From positions 9,211,854-9,275,853 of the forward strand of contig CP092869.1 of NCBI GenBank assembly GCA_030710605.1: a stretch of 64,000 nucleotides of DNA, given 5' to 3'. The DNA is from Cordylochernes scorpioides. Taxonomy: Eukaryota; Arthropoda; Arachnida; Pseudoscorpiones; Chernetidae. Below, in pieces: positions 12,049-23,039 of this stretch; position 1 is the first letter of the stretch, and every line of letters begins with the position of its first letter. The notes under the pieces are model-generated. The model saw only the letters and a list, made by a program, of their open reading frames with translations, was not told where the DNA came from and searched no databases. A program made the position numbers and the translations under genes.

Positions 12049-13584
12049 TTAGTGGCGACAGTCTAAGCAGAATTTACACTGTGTGGGCCTTTTCACCCTT
12101 GTAGACCTGCGTAAGGTTAAACTGTTCACACTAACTCTGTCAACTTCCCCTCGTCTCATTACTTCTGAGTTCGCTCTGGTTGTCACCCCTTGTGGAACCA
12201 CTACATTAACGGACCTATTAGGGAGATAAGCTGGACCTGTAAGATGAATCCAATGATCTTCATCACTGGAACCTTGACTTGAATTACCATCACTAGTTTC
12301 CTCCTCCTCTGTGGGGAAAATCCTAATTGGTATATGGTATTGTTTTAACCTATCTATATGGTATTTATCCAAATTCCCAGTTTCTAGATTCTTCAAGAGA
12401 TATACAGTATCACCAGCTCTTCTTAGTACCTCATATGGACCCCCATACCTTGGCTCAAATTTGTGACGCCCCTTCGTCTCATGCATTCTCTCCACTAGGA
12501 CTAAGTCCCCGTTATTGAAAGTTCTCAGCCTTTTGTTTTCGAACTTAATCCTAGCTTCTTCCTGTTCATTCAAGTAGGTTTGCCTTACCACCTCTCTTAT
12601 CTTCTCGACCTCCTCTGTTAGTTCCCGCTCGTAGAAGGCTGCCGTTTGAGCAATCAAATCTTCGCTTACAGGACTTTGTCCCGCTTCCTGAAAAGGTTGC
12701 GGAAGCCTCAGCTCATGTCCGAAGACGAGTTTCGCTGGCGTAAATCCTGTACTAGAATGTTCAGTGGTTCTGATAGCTAAAGCTACCATGGGTAGGATGT
12801 CATCCCAATTAGAACTTGCCTCACACCTACGCAAAGATTCAATTACTGTTCTGTTGAGCCTTTCTACAGCGCCATTACTTTGAGGTCTCCAAGCAGTGGT
12901 GTTCACTGCACTTACCCCCATGGCCTTGCAAATCCCTTTAAAAATACAGCTAATGAATGCCGAACCCCGGTCCGAAAGTATAGTTTTCGGTACTCCAAAG
13001 ATAGTAATTACGCTTTCCAACAGCGCTTTAACCACTGTACTGGCACACTGGTCTCTTGTAGGTATTAAAATAGGGAATTTGGTAAATAAATCGACTATGG
13101 TCAGGATGCTAGAATGTCCTCTGGAAGTCTTCTCTAAGGGTCCTATGAAGTCTAGAGCAAGATGCTCAAATGGTTTTCCAGGCCTGAAGTGGGGAGCATT
13201 ACCAGCCTTGGTTACACCTTGATTTGAGAGCTGGCAACCCTCGCATCTGTATATATAGTTTCGGACCTGTGTCCTCATACCCGGCCAATAATAATCGTCC
13301 TTCGGCCTTCTCATTACCTTCTTGACCCCAAAATGACCTCCCGTCGGAACGTCGTGGTGATATTTAATCACCATCTCCCTAATGTCTGACGGAACCACCT
13401 TCACCCAGATACCCCCACTGTTCTTAGACACAAGGTAACCCTCGTGCATTTTATAATCCTTATTTTTATAAGTTACAGTCTCGGTAGACCGTCTGTCACC
13501 TATTAGTTTCAATAAGGGGGCCCATTTCTTGTCCTTAAGCAAACCTTCCCACGTCCGATCACTATCTATCAAGGGGGGGCCCAC
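12049..13584 (-). CDS. Gypsy integrase (C-terminal part of pol, shifted frame)
   Basis: The roughly 510-residue frame holds a full integrase. The HHCC zinc domain has His near 77 and 84 and Cys at 114 and 117 (CEGC). The DDE core has D145 (LALDFIG), D205 (LSDRG) and E241 (AVERLN), with 35 residues between the last two. A gypsy-type C-terminal domain ends in a basic tail. It inserts element cDNA into host DNA. The frame does not begin with ATG; it is the continuation of the pol frame that ends at 13562. A run of seven C (minus strand, 13573-13579) sits at the switch, and a one-base length change there would explain the break. It may be a mutation or a homopolymer sequencing error. Confidence 0.9.
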   Translation of the reverse strand: MGPPLIDSDRTWEGLLKDKKWAPLLKLIGDRRSTETVTYKNKDYKMHEGYLVSKNSGGIWVKVVPSDIREMVIKYHHDVPTGGHFGVKKVMRRPKDDYYWPGMRTQVRNYIYRCEGCQLSNQGVTKAGNAPHFRPGKPFEHLALDFIGPLEKTSRGHSSILTIVDLFTKFPILIPTRDQCASTVVKALLESVITIFGVPKTILSDRGSAFISCIFKGICKAMGVSAVNTTAWRPQSNGAVERLNRTVIESLRRCEASSNWDDILPMVALAIRTTEHSSTGFTPAKLVFGHELRLPQPFQEAGQSPVSEDLIAQTAAFYERELTEEVEKIREVVRQTYLNEQEEARIKFENKRLRTFNNGDLVLVERMHETKGRHKFEPRYGGPYEVLRRAGDTVYLLKNLETGNLDKYHIDRLKQYHIPIRIFPTEEEETSDGNSSQGSSDEDHWIHLTGPAYLPNRSVNVVVPQGVTTRANSEVMRRGEVDRVSVNSLTLRRSTRVKRPTQCKFCLDCRH

Positions 13585-15577
13585 GATTTTTAATTACTGC
13601 GGCCACAACTCTCTTATCTCGTGATGGTTCAGGATCATCCTCACACGGGAACCTACTGAGGAAGTCGGCTACCGTGTTTTCTTTCCCCGGGACATACACA
13701 AATGTCACATTGAAGTCTTGGATGATCTCTGCCCATCTAGACAATCGAGCGTTCTTATAATCAGACCCCTTGTTATAAGTGATCGGTTTGTGATCGGTAT
13801 GCACCTCAACCTTACTGCCCGCCAGGAGGTGTTTAAAGTGCTGCAGAGACAACACTACGGCATAAGCCTCCTTTTCGATTGTGGAATAGCGAGTTTCGGG
13901 GCCTATCAACCGTTTGCTATAGTAAGCTATTGGCTTGATAACCCCGTCTATCTCCTGTTGGAGACAAGCGCCAACCGCTATTCCACTGGCGTCTGTATTG
14001 AGGATAAATGGTCGCCCTATCATTGGATGAGCCAGTAAAGGCTCACTGGTTAGTACTTGTTTTATGGTCTCAAAGGCTGTCTGCTCTATTGTACCCCAAG
14101 TAAATCTTCGCCCCTTTCTCAATAAGTTACTTAGTGGAGCTAGGAGTTCACCTGCGTTGGGTATGAAGCGCCTGTAGTAGTTTACAGTACCCAAAAGACT
14201 TCTGACCCCCCTGATGTTGTGGGGACGTTTCAAATCCCTGAGAGCCGCGACATTATCCCACATGGGTTTTATCCCATCCTGATCAATTACATGACCGAGG
14301 TAATCTACAGAGCCCTTGAAGAAATAACTCTTCCCACGCCTAGCCTTTAAATTAAAGCGACTCAGGCGTTCGAGTACAGCGGCAAGGTCCGCCACATGCT
14401 GCTCATGAGAGTCGCTGTAGACGATGACATCATCGATGTACAAACGAACGCATTTATACAACAAATCCCCTAGGACCAAATTCATGGCCCATTGGAAGAT
14501 CTGAGCTGAGTTCTTCGCTCCTTGTGGTAGACGTGTGAAACGATATCTCCCCCAGGGCAGAGAGAAAGTGAAATAATCTCTATCACCCTCCGGGATGTGA
14601 ATCTGGAAAAATCCAGAGGTCAAGTCTAATGTGCTGAAGACCTTTGCGCCTGCAAAAGCACGCAGGTTGTCTTCAACACGAGGTATTGGGAACGGGAAGA
14701 ATTCTGTCACCTCATTAATTAATCGCAGGTCCATTGTAATGCGGACGCTGCCGTCTGTTTTAGCAACGGGGAATAGGGGAGAATTCCATAAGGATGTACT
14801 CCCCTCGATTATTCCAGCTTCTTCCAATTCGTCTACTAAGGCCTTCACCTTTGAGACCAGCTTATTTGGGATCGGATACTGACGTCTATAGACTGGCTTT
14901 CCAGTCAGTATCTTTAACTTAGGGGCAATGATGGTTGACCCATCGCCCATATCGGAGATGTTGTCACAGAAACAGTGACTATATGCCCTAAGGACGTCTT
15001 CCCCTGTCCTGATTTTATGTAGAGGTATACTGGGTGGTCTGACAGGCACCTCACTGGCCTGTAACGAGGACAGGAAGGCCGACTTAGTCGGTTCTTCGTC
15101 CTGCTCAAAGTCTGATCTGACGCTTCCATCATGGTTGAGAGTGAGTCTTAGAGCCTTGAATCCTGGCATACCTAGGATTCCATCAAAGCCTAGCCCACCT
15201 AGATGGCAGTATTCAAATGTTGTTTTTACTTCCCTGATGGGTTTTCCCCTGATATAGGCCCTAACCTCTATTAACTCACTCCCCAGTGACCTTAACTCAC
15301 TCCCACTAATCCCCTTAAGGAAGGTGGGTTTACCCAAACCTTCAGCGCTAATATCCAAGGAATCTATATTTACAATGTTGGCCTCTGAGCCTGTATCGAT
15401 AATTAGTCTGATAGTCCTATTGCTCAGAGACCAACCTTTATCTACAAATGTACATGTGATTACAGGTAGGCCGGCTAGAGTTCCCCCATTCCCTGCTTTG
15501 AGGCAAGCCGGACCTATTTTTTTGTCATGGCTGTGCAAATTCTTGCCATGTGGCCTGTCTCCCCGCATCTGAAGCAC
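13562..15577 (-). CDS. pol: Gypsy Pol: protease, reverse transcriptase, RNase H
   Basis: The frame spans about 671 codons. An aspartic protease carries DTG at residues 61-63 (LIIDTGSEANIV). The reverse transcriptase runs from about 215 to 390 with catalytic YIDD at 380-383. RNase H starts with NTDAS (D529). The product copies element RNA into DNA in virus-like particles. The first residues overlap gag by 64 bases in the -1 frame and have no ATG role; expression most likely needs -1 frameshifting at 15517-15523, so translation in this frame would begin near residue 19. It ends early at 13562 through the C7 indel, which cuts it off from integrase. All catalytic motifs look intact. Confidence 0.92.
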   Translation of the reverse strand: MLQMRGDRPHGKNLHSHDKKIGPACLKAGNGGTLAGLPVITCTFVDKGWSLSNRTIRLIIDTGSEANIVNIDSLDISAEGLGKPTFLKGISGSELRSLGSELIEVRAYIRGKPIREVKTTFEYCHLGGLGFDGILGMPGFKALRLTLNHDGSVRSDFEQDEEPTKSAFLSSLQASEVPVRPPSIPLHKIRTGEDVLRAYSHCFCDNISDMGDGSTIIAPKLKILTGKPVYRRQYPIPNKLVSKVKALVDELEEAGIIEGSTSLWNSPLFPVAKTDGSVRITMDLRLINEVTEFFPFPIPRVEDNLRAFAGAKVFSTLDLTSGFFQIHIPEGDRDYFTFSLPWGRYRFTRLPQGAKNSAQIFQWAMNLVLGDLLYKCVRLYIDDVIVYSDSHEQHVADLAAVLERLSRFNLKARRGKSYFFKGSVDYLGHVIDQDGIKPMWDNVAALRDLKRPHNIRGVRSLLGTVNYYRRFIPNAGELLAPLSNLLRKGRRFTWGTIEQTAFETIKQVLTSEPLLAHPMIGRPFILNTDASGIAVGACLQQEIDGVIKPIAYYSKRLIGPETRYSTIEKEAYAVVLSLQHFKHLLAGSKVEVHTDHKPITYNKGSDYKNARLSRWAEIIQDFNVTFVYVPGKENTVADFLSRFPCEDDPEPSRDKRVVAAVIKNRGPPLDR
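15514..15523 (-). promoter_or_regulatory. Likely -1 ribosomal frameshift site (A AAA AAA TAG)
   Basis: In the gag frame the last codons are ACA AAA AAA TAG, so a perfect X-XXY-YYZ heptamer of seven A (15517-15523) lies directly against the gag stop (15514-15516). Pol continues in the -1 frame through the same bases. This is the arrangement used for gag-pol fusion in many retroelements. A downstream pseudoknot was not established. Confidence 0.75.
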
Positions 15578-16494
15578 CTGATGGGTGTCCGCGTTGCTTC
15601 GGGGCCCTCATACCCCCTTGGCGCTCCTCCCTTGGTTGTTGCTGGAGGGACTTCCTTGCTCTGTTCTTGTGGGGCTCTACCGTTAGGGTTCTGTTGGGGT
15701 CTCTCCTGCCTGGTCCCTTGTATAGTGGGCTGGTTGTTCTGAGCGGAACCTCCTCTCCGCTGGAAACCTCTGGCCTGGTTGTTATTCCACCTGTTTCCTA
15801 TATTCATCCTGGGTTGCTCCCTGTGGGTCCTCCTCAGGTCCTGGTTTTCCGTCTCCAGGTTCTTTAACTTGGATTCCAGTCGGGCCATCTGGCTCGTCAA
15901 CTCCCTCAACTTCCTGGCACTCCCCTCTTCATCTTCCATTTGGCATCTGGAGTACTCGTCATCCCTTTCTTCGATCTGGTGGAGACTGCTCACAATCACC
16001 TCCCATGACTCATTCTGGAGTTGGTGGGCTCTCTGCCACAGGTTTGGACAGAGTCCAGTGAGGAAGATATCAGCGACCTCAGTGATGTCGATCCTCAGGC
16101 CATCTGACTCGGCTTCTGAGGCAAGGCTCCGCACTCTGTTCGCGTATTCCTTAACCTTTTCTCCGGGCCTTTGTCTACAGGAGAAGAACTTCTTCCTGGC
16201 TTCTCTCTTGGGGGCCCTCCTGGAGAATCTCTGTTCCAGGTTTTCCTTTAATTCGTTGTATCCCAGTTTGATCTGGGAGGCCTGGAGGGCGAACTCTCTC
16301 GCAGCTCCTCGAAGGTGATTGTCCAGGAGGATCCTCCTCCTAGAATCATCCAGGGCTTTCACATCGTAGACCAATTCGAAGTCCCGGATGAACTTGTCGA
16401 ATGGTATGAGCCCATTTCCCTCAAACTTCTCCAAATGGTATAGCGCAGACGGCAACGGCGTCTGGCTGGGTGAGGGGTCATCTCCAGGGTGCAT
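15514..16494 (-). CDS. gag: Gypsy Gag (capsid/nucleocapsid)
   Basis: A 326-residue frame starts with ATG at 16494. It contains a Retrotrans_gag-like capsid region (about 20-180, with helical LxxFxRDFE and ADIFLTGL stretches), a Glu/Arg-rich coiled-coil-like segment (about 190-225), a Gln/Asn/Arg/Gly-rich linker, and one CCHC zinc knuckle (CFRCGETGHMARIC) at about 307-320. It builds the virus-like particle and binds element RNA. The stop follows an A7 slippery run, and pol overlaps in the -1 frame. The length suits gypsy Gag proteins. No internal break was seen. Confidence 0.9.
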   Translation of the reverse strand: MHPGDDPSPSQTPLPSALYHLEKFEGNGLIPFDKFIRDFELVYDVKALDDSRRRILLDNHLRGAAREFALQASQIKLGYNELKENLEQRFSRRAPKREARKKFFSCRQRPGEKVKEYANRVRSLASEAESDGLRIDITEVADIFLTGLCPNLWQRAHQLQNESWEVIVSSLHQIEERDDEYSRCQMEDEEGSARKLRELTSQMARLESKLKNLETENQDLRRTHREQPRMNIGNRWNNNQARGFQRRGGSAQNNQPTIQGTRQERPQQNPNGRAPQEQSKEVPPATTKGGAPRGYEGPEATRTPIRCFRCGETGHMARICTAMTKK

Positions 16495-19400
16495 GGTTCT
16501 CTCTCAGTCTGCTGTCTGAAATATTCCAGATTAGTAGTGGGGATTGGAGAAGAGAATCTCATGTATTAATGGGGGCAGGGAACCGAGGGGTGAAAGATGG
16601 GTTCATGGCCCAAAAGGGAAAGGAAATGGGAGAGGTACATGTTCATCCATGTGGGTGGATAGTAATCTTAGATCAATGCTCTTTCTGGGTGTATTGAAAC
16701 TAACTAGCCATGATGGTAGAGGCGCTGTTCTCACTGCCTCTACTGTACATCAGAATGAACTATAATTATTACTAGTGTATTATTATTCCAACAGCCTATG
16801 ACCTTTAAACCTTTATACCTTCATATACACTCGACGGGGTAGTCACCTTGTTAAAAAAAAAATCTATAATGTCATAGATCAGCTAGAGGGAGAACATAAC
16901 AAAATTGTGCGAATAGTCTGTTTCAACTACTGATTGTAAGCCTATTAAACTCGTTCTCTTTAGGTTGGCTCGCTCATTAATCTACAATCTACGTTCAATA
17001 GTCATATTGAGTTCACATGGATGCTAGATGTAAACTGTATCAAAATAGTGTAGTTTTCTAGTTTCCGAATTATATGACAGTTAGAAAATGAAACAAACAT
17101 TCTGGAAATATCTCGCACTGGCTACTATTAAAAAAAAATTGAATGGGGTACAGCTCTGATCTTACAGGATACCTCATGGCTCATAGAATTGAATCGCTCA
17201 TTTCTCACTAAAATATTCACACAGGGTATGGAGGTCTCCAGCGGTTCTATAGCTATTGGTCAACTAAATTAATTAATGGCAGGAATTGAAGTTAGTTTAA
17301 ATGCTCATGTGCTGTTTTGTCATGCGTCTTTATGTCATCTGCAAAGGAAAGTGTCGCCTCAAAGGACCTAATTCTGGGACTAACATCCGCTGCACATTTC
17401 AGGAAGGAGTGGTCGTCCATACAATAGCAAGATATCATTTTGCTGCCAATGTACAATGTTGAGCATTTTCCATGTCGTCATTTTGTCGATCCCCAATCTT
17501 CTAGGGTGTTTCTTTAAGCATTTCTTGATGTCATTTAATGCTTCATGCGATCCCGCCCGGCATTCAATAAGTAGTATTTGATCGTACCACCTCCAGGAGA
17601 CCATCCCATTGCGGCCGAATCATTTCCACCCAACTTATAACGCCGTCCATATCGCGTAATTGAAATTAGTGTAAAACTCAAAGAATAAGACCTTAATCTC
17701 TTAATTCTTTACTAATTTCAGTTGGCTCAACATGAATCTTCTCAATTATTAATTTAGTACAGTGGCGTGACATGTCACACTTCTTCTAGTTCTTTCGCAA
17801 GCTCGAATAGTCCCAGTGAAAGCCAGTTCAGGCGTTAATCCCGTGCTAACCCGTCATGCATGACTTCAAATTTGGAAATTATTAGACCTGAATATTTGCA
17901 GTGGCATCTGCTTCCACTGAAAGTATTTAAGACACAAGGCTGCCTCTTATCTTGTTTAAATCACTGTCTTTACTCCCATATGCCTGTGTAAACTTTAACC
18001 ATGACCTTATCAATTCTCAACATTCTGCCTATCGAATATCCTGAGAATCAATGTTCTTCTTGTCTACGGCGGATTAACACAATAATTGTTCCCTAGAGTT
18101 ATCTGCGTCGAGTGGTCAGTCTGTACTACTAATTCTCCACTCTAACTCCAGGATTCCTTTATCTACTCAGGCTGTTCAAAAATTTTCAAGACAGTTGTTC
18201 AAATCCCCAATGATAATCTGCTAAATTTCGATAATTATTGAAATTCTCATTAAACAGACTAACTACACCTTCCTGACACAGAAGTGTCCAGCATCAAGAT
18301 ATGGCGTACTGCCCATTTCTTCATTTGATGACTGTGTCAAATTACAGCTGAAGAAACATACTAAGCATATAACTGGTTTAAATTTCATGTATTCTCATCA
18401 TGCCTTTTGCTGGCAAATATTTACTGTAAAATTCAATACTATCAAGATGGTTTTATTTGTCTTCATCCAAAAAAAATGTTTCAGAAATAGAATCTTGGAA
18501 ATCTCTACTAAAGACAAAAATTATACATTTGTCAATTCAGGATAACCTTCCCTTGTCAGAGTGTATACAGGATATTTAAGATCATATGCAGTTGGAGGCA
18601 TCATGAAAAAAAAAAGAGTCGGTTGCCTGACGCGTCTTTTTATGGTGATCAAACTTCTCTCTTCACGGGTACGCTAACTGGATCTTCAATTCTATTTTCA
18701 CCTTAAGGCTCATATATCTGCCACTCTCCCAATCCACTATGCGTTAAAAAAAAATAAAATCGATTAACTATCATTCAGCATGTTAGCCCTAATATGGATG
18801 CACAGGCTAGTATGATTTGATAGAAAGCGCTATTAAAATGAAGTTAAGATATTTGTATCCAGCAATATTTATCAGAACTCACCTCTGCTGTGAGAAATTA
18901 TATCAGAGCTATGATGAAAAAAAAATGCTAAGTCATTTCAGTAGACTACTGTAAAACACTGATCACCGTTCTAAATTTGGACCATGGCAATCCAACCTCA
19001 TTTCTCATACTGTATATAATAATTTGAGAAAGTAAAATAAAGAAATTGTAATCAATGGTGCTCGCAACAGAATTCAAAATGATTGAGACACAGAACATTA
19101 TAAATAATGTCCAGCAAGCAGGATACCAAACCACCTTTATATTACAACATTTCCACAAAAGTATAACTATCAATAACCCAATAAACAAAACCACAAAATA
19201 TCTATAGGGCGATATGTTACATTCCATACTCACAAACATCTATAACAATAGCCAACTACTTAAGAAACTCTGGCATCCAAACATATTACTGTAATTCCCC
19301 TAACATAGGCTCCACCATAAAAGTCCACTATCTAAAAATAATCCTATTATCATAAAACCCACTAACCAAAACAGAGAATAAAAGGCAATATATTCCGTAG

Positions 19401-20286
19401 AGTGTAACAGCTGCCAAGCCAAATACGCAGGGGAGACAGGAAGGAGAGTCAGCAATAGAATATATGAACATAGACGCAACGTTATTAATCAAGATAATAG
19501 GTCTCTAATTTTCCAATACTGCAAAGGAACAGGTCACACTTTCGCATTAGGAGAACCTAGAATACACATTACAATAACATAAACAGCAAATATCAAAGGC
19601 TTATAATTGATTCTCTATTATTCAGAAAACACAATAGCATTAATAGAAAATAGATTTGCCCGAAACATATAACACAATATATCCTAGTACCAGCTAATAA
19701 TATCAACAATAATATAAGTAACTTATATGTAATAGCCAATAACTATTATAAAACTACTTAAATAATAGAATTTCTAACCTATAAGATAATTCATAGAATA
19801 TAGCAAACAATAGTAGAATATGTATAAATACCTTAACCAAAAAAAAAGTGTCTTAAGAAAACAAATAATATGCAAAACTTCCTAATGTATATATATATAT
19901 ATATGTAGATAGAATCATAATAGTTTTAGCATCAGGCGACGTTATATTTTCTTGATATATTGCATATGTTTCTCCTGTAGAAGGGCGGACAAGCTCGAAA
20001 GCTTGAGAAGACCAGAATAAAAGATACTCATCCCCATAAACGTTTTACTTTGATATCAGAAATCAATGATAATATTAAGGTTTTGCCACAAACAATGTGA
20101 ATCGTAAAAGACAACGGCGAGAGATGCGGTATACACCGCCTCAACATAACTTTCATTGCCTGATTCACGATTTATAATAGACTGTTAATCTCAGGATGCG
20201 TGGACTACTTCACCAATACTTAAAAATAGTATGGCTTTTCATTAGGTATATATTTCTAAAGTATAGGGGAAGAAACATATACTAAA
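16495..20286 (-). other. Long 5' leader of the large gypsy element
   Basis: About 3.8 kb lie between the PBS and the gag ATG. I recognise no gene here; frames stay below 100 codons (for example 18946-19239). It contains (AT)n at about 19887-19905 and a CTGTAGAAG...GAAAGCTT motif at about 19975-20006 like that of the foldback element at 48501-48720. Nested insertions cannot be excluded. Confidence 0.5.
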
Positions 20287-20309
20287 TTCGAGCCCCGCGG
20301 CGGGCGACA
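20287..20309 (-). promoter_or_regulatory. Primer binding site of the large gypsy element
   Basis: On the minus strand the 5' LTR ends GCAACA, followed by one A and then TGTCGCCCGCCGCGGG and CTCGAA. The complement reads like the 3' part of a tRNA, with a TTCGAGC T-loop, a CCCGC stem and the acceptor strand. The third base differs from the usual TGG start. Primer tRNA identity is unknown. Confidence 0.65.
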
Positions 20310-20310
20310 T

Positions 20311-22208
20311 TGTTGCGTTCCCGGTTTGGATAGATGAAAAGGGAGGATACACGATGTGACTTATTAAAGTTTCCTTACTTAAGTATATATATATATATGG
20401 CAATTTAGGCCAACAACCCCATGTATATAACCCGCAGCAAGACCTTAATGTTGTATAATAGAAGCACAGCTGTCAATGATACACTATCGACATATGTCTT
20501 TACATCATCACATGTAATGCAATTTGTGCAAACAGGATAAATAAAGAGAAAAAAAAACGGGGGAAACTCTGTAATTGATTAAGAGTTTGAGTTAAAGCAG
20601 GGATCGAGCATATAATATTGTCAGGACAAAGGTCTAAAGATGGAAACAACCACGACACTAGTATACAATTTCATCAGACAACCCATGAAATCGTTATTAA
20701 ATTGGGCAATCTATAAAAGACTCCTTCTGGAGGTTTAGTAACCCACTGAAGACGCTGGGAGCTATTTCATAGAGGAAAATTATAGCAACAGATCTCTATA
20801 ATTTCTACAGATCAACTGTAAATAGATTCACATTAAGGCATTTTTATAGCCCAAATAACAAAAACAATAGTCAAACATACAAATCTGTTTGCATCATGCC
20901 GTACCCTCCTAACAGCGTAAAAATAGCCCGAGGAATCAGAAAATATGGTATAATGGTAAATATGATGGAATAACGCACTGAAACACATAAAAGTACAAAC
21001 ATTACTAAAACCTGACAGATAATTACCCTCAGAGTAGCCCTAATAAAGTCGTAATTTTGCAACTGTTGCTGTGTCAATATATCACAGCAAAGATATAGTA
21101 CACAACTCTATTTCAACAGAGTCGGTTGTTCTATAATTTGTACACTTTGTGAAATTAAGGTGTGGGGGGGTAGTACCATAAAGCAAAAGGAATGAAATAT
21201 GTATGAGAGGAAACAAGAAAATTTCTCTAGATATTTATTTAAATAAATTAAAATTTGGGAACATGTCTATACTGACGAGATATGCTATTTACATAGTAAA
21301 AATTTAGATAGAGGTGACCTGAAGTTACTTTATAGCCCTTTAGGGCCCATGCGAAATCTAGGTTGGTTACTACACAAAAAAAAAGGGGGGGGGGGCGCTA
21401 AGTCATAATGACAAATGGCTTACCTTTTCTCGAAAGTGCCGGCAAAGGTCTGGTCTCCCGTCTGAAAACTGTCCTCTCACTGAGCGACTCAGATCGAATC
21501 TGCCTTTTGGCAAAAAACCTTCTTTTATTCATGTCTCTCTCCGTTTTCATTCGCTGCCGCGCCAAAGTTTCTATCGGCTGGCATTTTAATTCGCCGAAAG
21601 AAACACCAATCAAAATGGCCAACGGCTCCAGTATACAATTTCACAGACGCCCCAGGCCTCTCCCATCAAAATAGAACATATAGTATTACCAAAACAAAAA
21701 AAATCTAAAGAGAGAAACAGCTACGGCGATAGTGTAAAATTTCAGACCCCAGGCCCCCCCTCCACATGGATTGAAATACTATCCTCCCTTTTTCTCGGGA
21801 CGGTATATATATCGCCCCCCGTCTTGGCTAAAAATCGACCCAGGCCCCTTTTACCTGGACTGTAATGTGATGCTTCCTTTTTTTCGGGAAGGATATTTAT
21901 AAGGCTTAGTCTTTTAGAAATCTTCCTTCTCCATTTTTTTTTCTGGTCACCTTTACCTAAATTTTTGGTGAGGGGAATATATGTACATATGGAACAACAG
22001 CTTCCAGCGCGGATGTCCCTGGATGTCACTGGTGTCTTCTTCACCAGGCATCAGCTTTCGGCATGGAAGTCTGGTGTCATCAATTGTCTAGGTTTCTGGG
22101 CAAAAAGATGGTCTGTAAGTCTATGTGGGAGGGAAGCCATGTATCCATTTGATTTGATTATACATACGCCTTCTGTTGGGGTATGGTTACAAAAAACGTG
22201 CCCCAACA
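20311..22208 (-). repeat. 5' LTR of the large gypsy element
   Basis: It is a near-identical partner of 6526-8421, with the same TGTTGCG...CCCCAACA ends. Differences found by eye include T/G near 20608, T/C near 20900, G/A near 21514, T/C near 21575 and C/A near 21589, besides length changes in homopolymers. Its U3 should drive minus-strand transcription. Confidence 0.92.
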
Positions 22209-22212
22209 AATA
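22209..22212. repeat. Target-site duplication AATA (right)
   Basis: It is identical to 6522-6525 and flanks the right LTR. Confidence 0.85.
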
Positions 22213-23039
22213 CAAGGGCTAGTTTTAATCTTCATTCATTTTGGTTAGCAGCCGTAAAATAAAGATATTTTCTCTAGTTTTAATCAAGTTTTCGAAGGGA
22301 CGGGATCAAATTTTATTGGGAGAAAAAGGACAAGCGGGCGTTCTGGGAGCCATGGGGTCTTGATCTGGTAAGTCAACTTAAATTTTGACAAAAATAAGGT
22401 CCAAATAGAAAGCATGGTAAAAACCATGGCAAATACCAAATTTTGATAGACTCGACTATTTAAGATATATGTTGAATTAAGGATTCAACCTTATGTTTTC
22501 TTAAAGGTATTAATTAATATCGATTGATCATCTTATCTAGATGCAGTAACTTGGTTGAAATATCAAATTGTAGGCACTCAGTCAATTCTCTTTTATAGGA
22601 TTTTTTTTTATTTGTGGATGGATATTAAACTTCTTTTGTTTTTGCCTACTCATGTCACACCATGATAAATACAAAGGTTTTATTTTTTGTAAACCCCATG
22701 TAGACTAATAAATGTTAATATTCAATGTTTAAAAAAATATGTATTGGTATTATTATTATCTATATTTAACAACAAATCACATGTAAACCCGGGTGTACAC
22801 TATATTTGCTGTATGTATGTGTTAAAACTACTGTTAAGTTAAGCTAGACCGGACTAAGATAGAGACTAAGATAGAGACGTTTCCAAATGGAACGTAAGAA
22901 GCGATCTTACAGAAATATGTCTATACATGGTCTGAATGAAATTCTTCATTCCTCGTTCTTTTATTTTAGTGTCTATATGTAACTTAATAGTTTTTTTTTT
23001 GTGCATTTGCTTTGGTGTGTTTTTTTTTTAGTCAAGTTT
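22213..23039 (+). other. Continuation of the older LTR element, then unknown AT-rich sequence
   Basis: 22213-22345 continues the LTR/leader seen at 2701-2787 (GGCTAGTTTTAATC, AAGTTTTCGAAGGGAC, GGAGAAAAAGGACAAG), with about 55 extra bases between two CTAGTTTTAATC copies. After GGGCGTTCTG it departs from the first copy, which jumps to the 3' non-coding region. From about 22370 to the gap I recognise no feature. Confidence 0.5.

Larger units (their letters stand above)
6526..22208 (-). mobile_element. Large young gypsy-type LTR retrotransposon (15.7 kb, 1.9-kb LTRs)
   Basis: Two near-identical LTRs (6526-8421 and 20311-22208) are flanked by a 4-bp AATA duplication. On the minus strand the order is 5' LTR, PBS, about 3.8 kb leader, gag, pol (protease-RT-RNase H), integrase, about 3.6 kb 3' non-coding region, PPT, 3' LTR. 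Protease-RT-RNase H-integrase order defines Ty3/gypsy. No env-like frame is visible. By eye I found about five LTR-LTR substitutions plus a few homopolymer or microsatellite length differences, so the insertion looks recent. The long leader and 3' region make it about three times the size of a compact gypsy element. Confidence 0.9.

Noticed and set aside
12880..16318. Plus-strand frames opposite gag and pol
   Set aside because: They are antisense shadows of the minus-strand genes.
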